This document shows positions 1 to 6,778 of a stretch of DNA of 8,663 bases, one piece after another. The DNA comes from Pseudomonadota bacterium (GTDB lineage Bacteria > Pseudomonadota > Alphaproteobacteria > Rhizobiales > Aestuariivirgaceae): NCBI GenBank assembly GCA_016522385.1, contig JAEKFU010000436.1, positions 1-8,663 of the forward strand, given 5' to 3'. Position numbers and translations under genes: made by a program. The notes under the pieces were generated by a model. It had not been told where the DNA came from. It saw nothing but the letters and a program-made list of their open reading frames with translations, and made no database searches. Numbering within the stretch: position 1 is the stretch's first letter; the number at the start of each line of letters is the position of its first letter.

Positions 1-34
1 GCGCAACGTCATTCTGTTTTAGAAGTGCTGCAAA

Positions 35-880
35 ATGTCCCGTGATTTCAAGTCGATATCCGTAAACCCGTTATCCGGAAATCTCGGTGCTGAAATTGCC
101 GGTGTGGATCTGTCCGGTGCGTTGACAAACGCTCAGTTCAGCGAAATCCGCGACGCCTTTCACCGCCACTCGGTGATCGTTTTCCGGGACCAGGAGCTGG
201 ACCCGGATGATCACCTGGCGTTCGCCCGGCGCTGGGGTGAAATCAATGTCAACCGGTTCTTCACGCCCGTTGAGGGTCATCCGATGGTGGCCGAAGTGCG
301 CAAGGAACCGGATCAGACTGAGAATATCGGATCAGGCTGGCATACCGATCATTCCTACGACACCGCACCGGCCCTGGGTTCGATCCTGGTCGCCAGGGTG
401 GTCCCGGAGTTTGGCGGCGACACGCTGTTCTCCAGCATGTACATGGCCTATGACATGCTGTCTCCAGGGCTGCAAAAGGTGCTGGAGGGCCTCAAGGCCT
501 GGCATTCGAGCCGGCATGTTTTTGGACCGAACGCGGGCGCAGAGACAAGCCGCACCGGACGGATCGGCAACCCGGACAAGGCAACGCAGGACTCGCTCCA
601 TCCGATGGTGATCACCCATCCCGGCAGCGGCCGCAAGGCACTCTACGTGAATCCAGAATTCACCACCCATATCGATGGCTGGAGTCATGAGGAGTCGGCC
701 GCCTTGCTTGGTTACCTCTTCCAACATGGCGCCAACCCGCACTTCACTTGCCGTTTGAGCTGGGCGGAAGGCACGCTTGCCATGTGGGACAACCGTGCGA
801 CCTGGCATTGCGCGCTAAATGACTACCCTGGCCAAAGGCGTTTGATGCACCGGATTACCGTAGAGGGCGAACCGCTCTAG
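35..880 (+). CDS. TauD/TfdA-family Fe(II)/2-oxoglutarate-dependent dioxygenase
   Basis: The 281-residue product has the length and motif order of the TauD/TfdA family, cytoplasmic enzymes that couple 2-oxoglutarate decarboxylation to substrate hydroxylation, often releasing sulfite, sulfate or another leaving group. The facial-triad motif WHTD gives H103 and D105, and the distal histidine is H258 in WDNRATWH. R269 and R273 follow at +11 and +15 from H258, the spacing I recall for the co-substrate-binding arginines of E. coli TauD (H255, R266, R270). The N-terminal block with GAEIAGVDLSG is also typical. All catalytic positions are present, so the enzyme should be active. Substrate is not predictable: family members act on taurine, 2,4-D, alkyl sulfates (AtsK) and others. 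The sulfatase 56 bases downstream makes a sulfur-containing or sulfate-ester substrate plausible, but this is inference. The ATG at 35 has no clear Shine-Dalgarno sequence and only 34 upstream bases are visible. Confidence 0.9.
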   Translation: MSRDFKSISVNPLSGNLGAEIAGVDLSGALTNAQFSEIRDAFHRHSVIVFRDQELDPDDHLAFARRWGEINVNRFFTPVEGHPMVAEVRKEPDQTENIGSGWHTDHSYDTAPALGSILVARVVPEFGGDTLFSSMYMAYDMLSPGLQKVLEGLKAWHSSRHVFGPNAGAETSRTGRIGNPDKATQDSLHPMVITHPGSGRKALYVNPEFTTHIDGWSHEESAALLGYLFQHGANPHFTCRLSWAEGTLAMWDNRATWHCALNDYPGQRRLMHRITVEGEPL

Positions 881-936
881 AGTATGGTGACAAACAAGCT
901 CCGTAACCGTGATACTCAACAAAGCCCGGACTGCTC

Positions 937-2538
937 ATGATGGACCGCAAGCCCAATATCATTCTCATCCTGGCAGACGACATGGGATTTGGCGACATCG
1001 GTTGCATGGGTTCGGAAATCAACACGCCCAATATTGACAGGCTGGCCGTGGGCGGCGCCACGCTCACATCAATGTATAACTGCGCCCGTTGTTGTCCGAC
1101 CCGCGTGGCGTTGCTGACCGGTCTCTACCCGCACAAGGCCGGCATTGGCCATATGGGACTCGATTTTGGCACGCCGGCCTACCAGGGCTATCTGCGCAAC
1201 GACAGTGTTACGATCGCCGAGGTGCTGAAGACCGCCGGATACCGGACCATGATGTCAGGCAAGTGGCATGTCGGCGGTGAATTCGATGCCCGCCAGGTGG
1301 ATGATTGGCGGCCCGGCGATGTCGAACATCCGACACCGCGCCAGCGTGGATTTGACCGGTTCTACGGCATCCTGGATGGCGCCTGCAGTTTTTTCTCGCC
1401 GCATTACGTCATGCATGATGATGATCGCATCGAGGTGGCTGCAGAAGATTTCCATCTCACCGATGCGATAAGTGACAAAGCCGTTCAGATGATTGGTGAT
1501 GCTGCCAATGGAGAACCGCCGTTCTTCTTATATCTTGCCTATACCGCGCCGCACTGGCCGCTGCACGCGCATGCCCAAGACATCGCCAAATATGATGGCG
1601 TTTACAGCAAAGGTTGGGATGCTTGCCGGACGGCACGCCATGAAGAGATGAATGCCCGGGGCCTGCTGCAAAACCCCTGGAAGATCTCGCCACGCGACCC
1701 ACAGGCCCCAGACTGGAGCGAGGTGAAGCTGAAAGACTGGGAGGCCGCCCGCATGGCCGTCTATGCCGCAATGGTCGACCACATGGACCAGGGCATAGGC
1801 CGGGTACTGGACGCACTGCACCACCATGCAATCGACGACAACACGATCGTCATGTTCCTGTCGGACAATGGCGGTTGCGCCGAATTCATGGCCGAAGACG
1901 GTTGGGCGCAGTTTTACCCCAAACACAACCAGGATGGCAGCAGGATCACCTTTGGCAATCTGCCAAGCCTCAGACCTGGCGGCAGACAGACCTTCATGAG
2001 CTACGATTTGCCCTGGGCCAATGTCTCCAATGCGCCGTTCCGGCTGTTCAAGCACTGGGTGCATGAAGGCGGCATATCAACGCCGCTGATCGTCAACTGG
2101 CCAAAGCGTATCAAGGGCCCAGTCATTGCCCACGCCGCTGCACACGTGGTCGACATCATGCCGACAGTGCTGGAGGCTGCAGGTGCTGCCTATCCTGCAG
2201 ATTTTGGCGGTCATCAGGTGCAATCTCTTGATGGCGAAAGCCTGATCCCGCTGCTTGAAGGATCCGATTGGCAACGCCAGCAGCCGATCTTCTGGGAACA
2301 TGAGGGTAATTCGGCAATCAGGCTTGGACAGTGGAAACTGGTGCGCCGACACGCCTGCAATTGGGAGCTTTATGATATGGAGAGCGATCGTACCGAGCTG
2401 AATGACCTAGCTCACAGAGACACCGAACTGACGAGATCTCTGAAAGGCCAGTATCAGGCCTGGGCAGATACAGTTGGAGTTAGAGATTGGCATGAGCTGC
2501 AAACCGCGCTAACAGCGGCCTGGGGCATCGACAGCTGA
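937..2538 (+). CDS. Type I (formylglycine-dependent) sulfatase, arylsulfatase-like, cytoplasmic
   Basis: The 533-residue protein hydrolyses a sulfate ester, judging by the full set of type I sulfatase motifs. D14-D15 in LADDMGFGD bind the metal. C52 in CCPTR is the Cys of the C-x-P-x-R signature that must be oxidised to formylglycine, and R56 ends the signature. GKWH (K109, H111), APHW (H206), LSDNGG (D310, N311) and K372 before HEGG complete the active site. Length fits the family. The protein starts straight into the first beta strand (MMDRKPNIILILADD) with no signal peptide, so it should act in the cytoplasm on an imported sulfated compound, unlike many exported sulfatases. The Cys-type centre needs a maturase (FGE or anSME) encoded elsewhere. 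Start could be either of the two adjacent ATGs (937 or 940); no strong ribosome site is seen. Exact substrate (aryl, sugar or alkyl sulfate) cannot be told. Confidence 0.94.
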   Translation: MMDRKPNIILILADDMGFGDIGCMGSEINTPNIDRLAVGGATLTSMYNCARCCPTRVALLTGLYPHKAGIGHMGLDFGTPAYQGYLRNDSVTIAEVLKTAGYRTMMSGKWHVGGEFDARQVDDWRPGDVEHPTPRQRGFDRFYGILDGACSFFSPHYVMHDDDRIEVAAEDFHLTDAISDKAVQMIGDAANGEPPFFLYLAYTAPHWPLHAHAQDIAKYDGVYSKGWDACRTARHEEMNARGLLQNPWKISPRDPQAPDWSEVKLKDWEAARMAVYAAMVDHMDQGIGRVLDALHHHAIDDNTIVMFLSDNGGCAEFMAEDGWAQFYPKHNQDGSRITFGNLPSLRPGGRQTFMSYDLPWANVSNAPFRLFKHWVHEGGISTPLIVNWPKRIKGPVIAHAAAHVVDIMPTVLEAAGAAYPADFGGHQVQSLDGESLIPLLEGSDWQRQQPIFWEHEGNSAIRLGQWKLVRRHACNWELYDMESDRTELNDLAHRDTELTRSLKGQYQAWADTVGVRDWHELQTALTAAWGIDS

Positions 2539-2551
2539 TGGGGCCCGAACG

Positions 2552-2557
2552 GTGAGG
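2552..2557 (+). promoter_or_regulatory. Ribosome binding site of the enolase-superfamily gene
   Basis: GTGAGG lies 8 bases before the ATG at 2566, in the 27-base gap after the sulfatase stop codon. It supports that start and translational coupling within one operon. Confidence 0.55.
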
Positions 2558-2565
2558 GTGAAACA

Positions 2566-3768
2566 ATGAAAGTCAGGGAACTCAGGACCTTTGTCGTCGG
2601 TAATCCGCCGCCGATGTTCGGCGGCCGCTACTTCATTTTCCTGAAGCTGATCACCGACAACGGTATCGAAGGCGTCGGCGAGGTTTACAACGCGACGTTC
2701 ATGCCGCACACCGTGGTCAAGATGATCGAGGATGTCTTCGAACACCACGTCCTCGATATGGATCCGTTTCGCATCGAAGCCCTCTGGCGAAATGTTTATG
2801 GCCGCGGCTATTCGCTGCGCCCGGATATCTCATTGATGGGCGTTTTGTCGGGTATCGAGATTGCCCTCTGGGACATTGCCGGCAAGGCAGTCGGCAAACC
2901 GGTCTATGAGTTGCTCGGCGGCAAGGTGCACGAAAGGCTACGGTCCTATACCTATCTCTATCCTGAAGGCGCTGACGCCTCCGAGGACCCGCCGGTTTAC
3001 CGTGATCCCGATATTGCGGCCGAGACTGCAGCGAAATATGTCGCGCAAGGCTTCACAGCCGTGAAATTCGATCCGGCAGGGCCCTACACGACATTCGATC
3101 CGCGCCAGCCGAGCCTGGAACGCATGGATCTGTCAGAGGCATTCTGCCACGCGATACGTGACGCTGTCGGCAGCAAGGCCGATCTGTTGTTCGGCACGCA
3201 CGGCCAGTTCACGACGTCAGGCGCCATTCGCTTGGCCCGGCGGCTCGAGAAATATGATCCGTTGTGGTTTGAAGAGCCGACACCTCCGGAATGCCCGGAA
3301 GAAATGGCCCGTGTCGCACGGCAGACGACGATCCCGATTGCCACCGGCGAGCGGCTCACTACAAAGTACGAATTTGCCCGCGTTCTGGAGACGCAGGCCG
3401 CCTCGATCATTCAAATGGCGCTCGGTAGGGTGGGCGGCATTCTGGAGGCCAAGAAGATCGCCAGCCTGGCCGAAGTGCACTACGCCCAAATCGCGCCGCA
3501 TCTTTATTGTGGCCCCGTCGAGGGGGCTGCCAATGTGCAGATCTCTGCCTGCTCGCCGAACTTTCTCATCCAGGAGAGCATCCAGACCTGGGGCGGTTTT
3601 CACGGCGATATTCTCAAGAAGCCGATGCAATGGGAGGACGGCTACATCATACCGCCCACTGAGCCAGGCATTGGCGTGGAACTGGACGAAGATGTCGCAA
3701 ACGCCCATCCATATGACGGCAAGAATTTGCACCTTGAGCCGCATCCGGGGCCGGTCGCCATGGACTAA
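2566..3768 (+). CDS. Enolase-superfamily protein (mandelate racemase/muconate lactonizing type, galactonate-dehydratase-like)
   Basis: The 400-residue product shows the two-domain enolase fold: an N-terminal capping domain (about 1-120, ending in SGIEIALWDIAGKAVGKP) and a beta/alpha barrel. Characterised relatives dehydrate or racemise sugar acids and related hydroxyacids after abstracting the proton alpha to a carboxylate. E236 in WFEEP and E262 in TGERL are metal ligands, H212 in GTHGQ and H312 in APHLYCGP match the acid/base histidines, and SPNFLIQE near the C-terminus is typical. By spacing, G210 sits where E. coli D-galactonate dehydratase has the first Asp metal ligand (recalled as D183), and A285 sits where the Asp pairing with the catalytic His would be (D258). 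Both acids are absent. It may belong to a divergent subgroup with different chemistry, or use another ligand. Neighbours suggest a step in sugar-acid or hydroxyacid breakdown after desulfation (inference). Family call is firm; reaction is not. Confidence 0.88.
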   Translation: MKVRELRTFVVGNPPPMFGGRYFIFLKLITDNGIEGVGEVYNATFMPHTVVKMIEDVFEHHVLDMDPFRIEALWRNVYGRGYSLRPDISLMGVLSGIEIALWDIAGKAVGKPVYELLGGKVHERLRSYTYLYPEGADASEDPPVYRDPDIAAETAAKYVAQGFTAVKFDPAGPYTTFDPRQPSLERMDLSEAFCHAIRDAVGSKADLLFGTHGQFTTSGAIRLARRLEKYDPLWFEEPTPPECPEEMARVARQTTIPIATGERLTTKYEFARVLETQAASIIQMALGRVGGILEAKKIASLAEVHYAQIAPHLYCGPVEGAANVQISACSPNFLIQESIQTWGGFHGDILKKPMQWEDGYIIPPTEPGIGVELDEDVANAHPYDGKNLHLEPHPGPVAMD

Positions 3769-3808
3769 TGGCGGCTTCTTGATTGTCACAGTTCATGCTG
3801 TTTTCAAA

Positions 3809-3816
3809 AGGGGAGG
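3809..3816 (+). promoter_or_regulatory. Strong ribosome binding site deciding the start of the hydroxyacid dehydrogenase
   Basis: AGGGGAGG is an almost perfect Shine-Dalgarno sequence 5 bases before the ATG at 3822. It favours that ATG over an in-frame TTG at 3783, which would add 13 residues before the nucleotide-binding strand. Confidence 0.8.
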
Positions 3817-3821
3817 TGGAG

Positions 3822-4787
3822 ATGAAAGTAGGCTTCATCGGGTTGGGAAATGTCGGTGGAAAACTTGCTGGCAGCCTGTTGCGCAATGGCGTCGACCTCA
3901 CTGTTCGCGATCTCGATCGCGACACCGCCCAGCCGTTCCTCGACAAGGGAGCCAACTGGGCGGACAGCCCAAGAGAAATGTCCGAGGCCTGCGATCTGGT
4001 CATTACCTGCCTGCCGAGCCCGGCGGCCAGTGCTGCGGTGATGGAGGCTGATGACGGTATTCTGTCTGGGCTTGCCGCCGGCAATATCTGGGCCGAGATG
4101 AGCACCACCGACGAGGCCGAAGTCAAGCGACTCGGCCTCAAGGTAAAAGCACTCGGCGCCGAACCTGTCGACTGTCCGGTCTCTGGCGGTTGCCATCGGG
4201 CGGCTACCGGCAATATCTCAATTTTCGCCGGCTGCGATCGATCGACATTCGAGCGCATGTTGCCGATTCTGACCGCGATGGGAAGGCGCATTCTGCACAC
4301 GGGTCCACTCGGCTCTGCCTCCATTTTGAAGGTGGTCACCAACTATTTGGCAACCGCCAACCTTCTGACCTGCTGCGAAGCACTTGTCACCAGCCAGAAA
4401 GCCGGCATGGACCTCAACGTGGCCTTCGAGGCAATACGTATATCCTCCGGGAATTCATTCGTGCATGAAACCGAAAGTCAGGTGATCCTCAATGGCTCGC
4501 GCGATATCAATTTCACCATGGATCTGGTCAGCAAGGATATCGGCCTGTTCCAGGCGGTTGCCGAGCGGGCAGGGGTCCCGTTGGAGATCAACCCGGTGAT
4601 GATCGATATCTTCAAGGACGGCGAGAGACGGTATGGCCCGCGCGAATATTCTCCCAACATTATCAAAAGGTTGGAAGAAGCGTGCGATGCAGATATCCGC
4701 GCGCCCGGTTTCCCGCCGGAAATGCTCGACGAGGAGCCTGAAGAGCCGGGCTATGAGGTCGTTGTCGAACATCGCCGGGATCTCTAG
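3822..4787 (+). CDS. NAD(P)-dependent oxidoreductase, 3-hydroxyisobutyrate dehydrogenase (beta-hydroxyacid dehydrogenase) family
   Basis: The 321-residue protein has the two-domain layout of beta-hydroxyacid dehydrogenases, which oxidise 3-hydroxyacids or reduce their semialdehydes (3-hydroxyisobutyrate, tartronate semialdehyde and others). The N-terminal Rossmann motif is GLGNVG (G7, G9, G12), starting at residue 4 of the protein. The substrate loop is DCPVSGG (D117-G123), and K170 with N174 in LKVVTN match the catalytic Lys and conserved Asn. SKD (237-239) in the helical C-terminal domain is also typical. After SGG the usual VGA-type stretch reads CHRA (C124, H125, R126), an unusual loop that adds a positive charge and could mark a different acidic substrate (inference). 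The start follows a strong Shine-Dalgarno sequence. It lies 53 bases after the enolase-superfamily gene and probably acts on a product of that pathway. Whether it runs oxidatively or reductively, and with NAD or NADP, is not determined. Confidence 0.9.
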   Translation: MKVGFIGLGNVGGKLAGSLLRNGVDLTVRDLDRDTAQPFLDKGANWADSPREMSEACDLVITCLPSPAASAAVMEADDGILSGLAAGNIWAEMSTTDEAEVKRLGLKVKALGAEPVDCPVSGGCHRAATGNISIFAGCDRSTFERMLPILTAMGRRILHTGPLGSASILKVVTNYLATANLLTCCEALVTSQKAGMDLNVAFEAIRISSGNSFVHETESQVILNGSRDINFTMDLVSKDIGLFQAVAERAGVPLEINPVMIDIFKDGERRYGPREYSPNIIKRLEEACDADIRAPGFPPEMLDEEPEEPGYEVVVEHRRDL

Positions 4788-4844
4788 AGCCCTGCTCACC
4801 ATGAATTGACCACGTCACCGTGCCAGGATGTGCAAATATTGCGC

Positions 4845-4850
4845 AGCAGG
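4845..4850 (+). promoter_or_regulatory. Ribosome binding site deciding the start of the intradiol-dioxygenase-like gene
   Basis: AGCAGG lies 6 bases before the ATG at 4857. It supports that start over an in-frame TTG at 4806, and the chosen start puts a basic export-signal n-region at the N-terminus. Confidence 0.55.
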
Positions 4851-4856
4851 TCAGAT

Positions 4857-5483
4857 ATGCGACTTACGAAGCGAAGGTTACTTGGCGGCATCAGTGGATG
4901 GCTCGGGGCGATAAGCCTTGTTCCCGCCTGGGGTGCGCTTCAGCCCACGGCCCGGCAGTCCGAAGGTCCTTTCTATCCGCGTCCTGAGGATATGCTGGTC
5001 GATCGCGACAATGACCTGGTCAAGGTGGCGGGCGTGGTCAAGCGGGCAGGCGGGGAGATACTTCATCTGCGCGGCCAGCTGAAGAACCGTAAGGGGCAGA
5101 TCCTCGCCGGCGCCAGAGTCGAAATCTGGCAATGTGATGTAAACGGCCGCTATCTGCACGGTGCCGACAGGGCGCTGACGGTGCCGCGCGATGCCGCATT
5201 TCAGGGTTTCGGTACCGCCGAAACGGATGCGAACGGCATGTTCAGCTTCCGCACCATCAAGCCGGTGCCCTATCCAGGCCGCACGCCACACATTCATGCC
5301 AAGGTCTTCCATCCCACCAGCGGCGCATCGCTGACGACGCAATTCTACATCGCCGGCGAAAAAAGAAATCAGCGCGATGGTCTGTTCAGGCGCCTGCGAA
5401 AAGCCGAGCGACAGAGCGTATTGATGCATCTGGAAAGGAACGCGGCTGACGAATGGCAGGCACGGATTGACGTGGTTTTGTGA
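4857..5483 (+). CDS. Stand-alone intradiol ring-cleavage dioxygenase-like protein with Tat-like export signal
   Basis: The 208-residue product resembles the beta subunit of protocatechuate 3,4-dioxygenase, whose non-haem Fe(III) is held by two Tyr and two His. All four candidates are present: Y99 in NGRYLHG, Y139 in PYPGR, and H145 and H147 in PHIH. SEGPFYP near residue 40 is another family motif. The loop between the second Tyr and first His is only 5 residues, shorter than in true protocatechuate dioxygenase (about 12 by my recollection), with R141 inside it, so aromatic specificity should not be assumed. The N-terminus has KRRLLGG (R6, R7), then a weakly hydrophobic stretch to about residue 28, like a Tat or Sec signal; the preceding operon genes lack signals. 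No alpha subunit is encoded nearby. It follows the dehydrogenase by 69 bases and is probably the last operon gene. It may act in the periplasm on an aromatic diol, or have an uncharacterised role. Confidence 0.8.
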   Translation: MRLTKRRLLGGISGWLGAISLVPAWGALQPTARQSEGPFYPRPEDMLVDRDNDLVKVAGVVKRAGGEILHLRGQLKNRKGQILAGARVEIWQCDVNGRYLHGADRALTVPRDAAFQGFGTAETDANGMFSFRTIKPVPYPGRTPHIHAKVFHPTSGASLTTQFYIAGEKRNQRDGLFRRLRKAERQSVLMHLERNAADEWQARIDVVL

Positions 5484-5488
5484 TCGGG

Positions 5489-6661
5489 TCAACCCGCTTG
5501 GCTCTTAATCAGTCTTGCAACAACTGCGGACAGTTGATCGGTCCCGACATTGGCAAAAGCGAGGCGCAAGAAGCGGTCCTGTCCGGCGCCGAACATGGAA
5601 CCTGGCAGCACCAACAGGTCATTGCGCCGGGCCAATCGCTTCGCCACATCCTTCGAGCTTTCATCGGCAAAGGGGTGTTCGACATAGGCAAAGAACGCAC
5701 CTGAACTGATCAAATTGTATTGCAGCCGATCACTCTCGAACGCCCTACGCAATATCGTCAGCTTTTCGTTCATTTCAGCTGCCTTGGCGGCGCGCCAGTC
5801 CGACAGGTTTTCCAACCCGAACAACGCCGCCTCCTGGGCGATGCGGGGCGCGCAAATGGCAACACAGTCCATCAGTTTCTCCACATCGGCAATCAACCGT
5901 GGCGAGGCCGCCATCCCACCAACACGATAGCCGGTCAACGAAAAGCTCTTTGAGAAGCTGTGCAGGTGAACGAAGGTGTCGCGCCAATCGGCGCGCGCAA
6001 ACAGACCATGCGCAGGCGCATCAACGCCGCGAAAATCCATATACGTTTCATCAATCAGCAGCGCCAAATCATGTTCGGCGCACAGATCAAATAATGCTGC
6101 GATCAGCTCCGGTGGGTAGATCGCACCCGTCGGGTTGTTGGGCGTCACCAATACGATCGCCTTCGTGCGTTGATCGATCAGCTGCCGCGCCAAATCAGGG
6201 TCGGGCAACATCCCGTTGTCCGGTGCGCAATCCAGATGGCGCAACTCGATCGATTGCATGTCGATCCACATCTGGTGGTTGAAGAAATAGGGCGATGGCA
6301 CAATGACATTGTCGCCCGCCGCTGCAATCGCCATAAGGGCAAGGCAAAATGCCTGATTGCCGCCGGCGGTGATGGCAATGTCATCCATTGCCACATGTGC
6401 CCGGTACTCGGCACTCAGATGATCGGCGAGGGCAACGCGCAAGGGTTCGATGCCAAGAATGTCCGTATACAAACTGGTATCAGGCGCACTGGCCAATTCG
6501 GCAATATGGGATTGCAGTTGCGGGGCAGGGGGGTAGTTCGGGACAGCCTGGCTCAAGTTGATGAAGTCCCGCCCGCTAGTATGTTCGGGAAGCCACGAAA
6601 TGGATTCCGAGATCGGTGGTGCGTTGGTGTCGGCGATCTCTGATCTGATTGTATAACCCAT
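5489..6661 (-). CDS. Class I/II PLP-dependent aminotransferase
   Basis: The 390-residue product has the standard fold-type I aminotransferase pattern: it transfers an amino group between an amino acid and a 2-oxoacid using pyridoxal phosphate in the cytoplasm. Visible landmarks are ITAGGNQAF (phosphate-side turn), N175-N176-P-T-G179, D204-E-T-Y207 (the Asp pairs with the PLP nitrogen), K238 in SFSKSFSLTGYR (Schiff-base lysine) and R366 in RFLRLAF (substrate carboxylate). Length is normal for the family. The reading frame stays open far upstream to 7336, but those 225 codons lie antisense to the next gene and resemble no aminotransferase N-terminus. I therefore chose the ATG at 6661, which gives the usual start before FINLSQAVPNYPP. 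Substrate is unknown; aspartate, aromatic or methionine types are all possible. Its stop lies 5 bases from the operon's last stop on the opposite strand, and it is transcribed divergently from the nuclease-like gene. Confidence 0.92.
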   Translation of the reverse strand: MGYTIRSEIADTNAPPISESISWLPEHTSGRDFINLSQAVPNYPPAPQLQSHIAELASAPDTSLYTDILGIEPLRVALADHLSAEYRAHVAMDDIAITAGGNQAFCLALMAIAAAGDNVIVPSPYFFNHQMWIDMQSIELRHLDCAPDNGMLPDPDLARQLIDQRTKAIVLVTPNNPTGAIYPPELIAALFDLCAEHDLALLIDETYMDFRGVDAPAHGLFARADWRDTFVHLHSFSKSFSLTGYRVGGMAASPRLIADVEKLMDCVAICAPRIAQEAALFGLENLSDWRAAKAAEMNEKLTILRRAFESDRLQYNLISSGAFFAYVEHPFADESSKDVAKRLARRNDLLVLPGSMFGAGQDRFLRLAFANVGTDQLSAVVARLIKSQAG

Positions 6662-6778
6662 GGACTGGTATCCCGTTCTCGGGCGGATCGGCAAATGATC
6701 ACAATTATTGCCCGTTTGCGCCAATGTCCATTGGCCGATTGACACTATGGTGGTCGAGACTGGATAAGCAGAACGATC
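6662..6778. promoter_or_regulatory. Divergent intergenic region with candidate promoters
   Basis: These 117 bases separate the aminotransferase (leftward) from the nuclease-like gene (rightward), so at least one promoter is expected. Rightward, TTGACA (6739-6744) is a perfect -35 match, with GATAAG (6763-6768, 4 of 6) as a possible -10 at 18 bases. This would start transcription only a few bases before the ATG at 6779, giving an almost leaderless mRNA. Leftward, TGGACA (reverse strand of 6725-6730) and AATAAT (reverse strand of 6704-6709) are near-consensus but only 15 bases apart. These are by-eye matches. Confidence 0.4.
6720..6735. repeat. Perfect inverted repeat, candidate operator
   Basis: GCCAATG and CATTGGC form 7-base arms around a 2-base spacer. 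The dyad overlaps the candidate leftward -35 and ends 3 bases before the rightward TTGACA, where a dimeric regulator could control both directions. It could also be a chance palindrome. No regulator gene is adjacent. Confidence 0.4.

Noticed and set aside
881..916. AGTAT/ATACT hairpin between the dioxygenase and sulfatase genes
   Set aside because: The 5-base AT-rich stem with a 26-base loop and no T-run is not convincing as a terminator or attenuator.
3217..3789. 190-codon antisense open frame opposite the enolase-superfamily gene
   Set aside because: It mirrors a well-supported conserved gene in GC-rich DNA. No recognisable protein features were seen.
3783..3821. TTG start giving a longer hydroxyacid dehydrogenase
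   Set aside because: The strong Shine-Dalgarno sequence at 3809-3816 and the family's usual start just before the Rossmann strand favour ATG 3822.
4806..4856. TTG start giving a longer intradiol-dioxygenase-like protein
   Set aside because: It would bury the export signal 17 residues in; ATG 4857 has its own ribosome site.
4878..5492. 204-codon antisense open frame opposite the intradiol-dioxygenase-like gene
   Set aside because: It is a shadow frame of a gene with conserved Fe-ligand motifs; its composition looks random.
5485..5496. CGGG-TCAA-CCCG hairpin between the convergent stops as a bidirectional terminator
   Set aside because: The stem is only 4 base pairs and no T-run follows on either side, so it is too weak to call a terminator.
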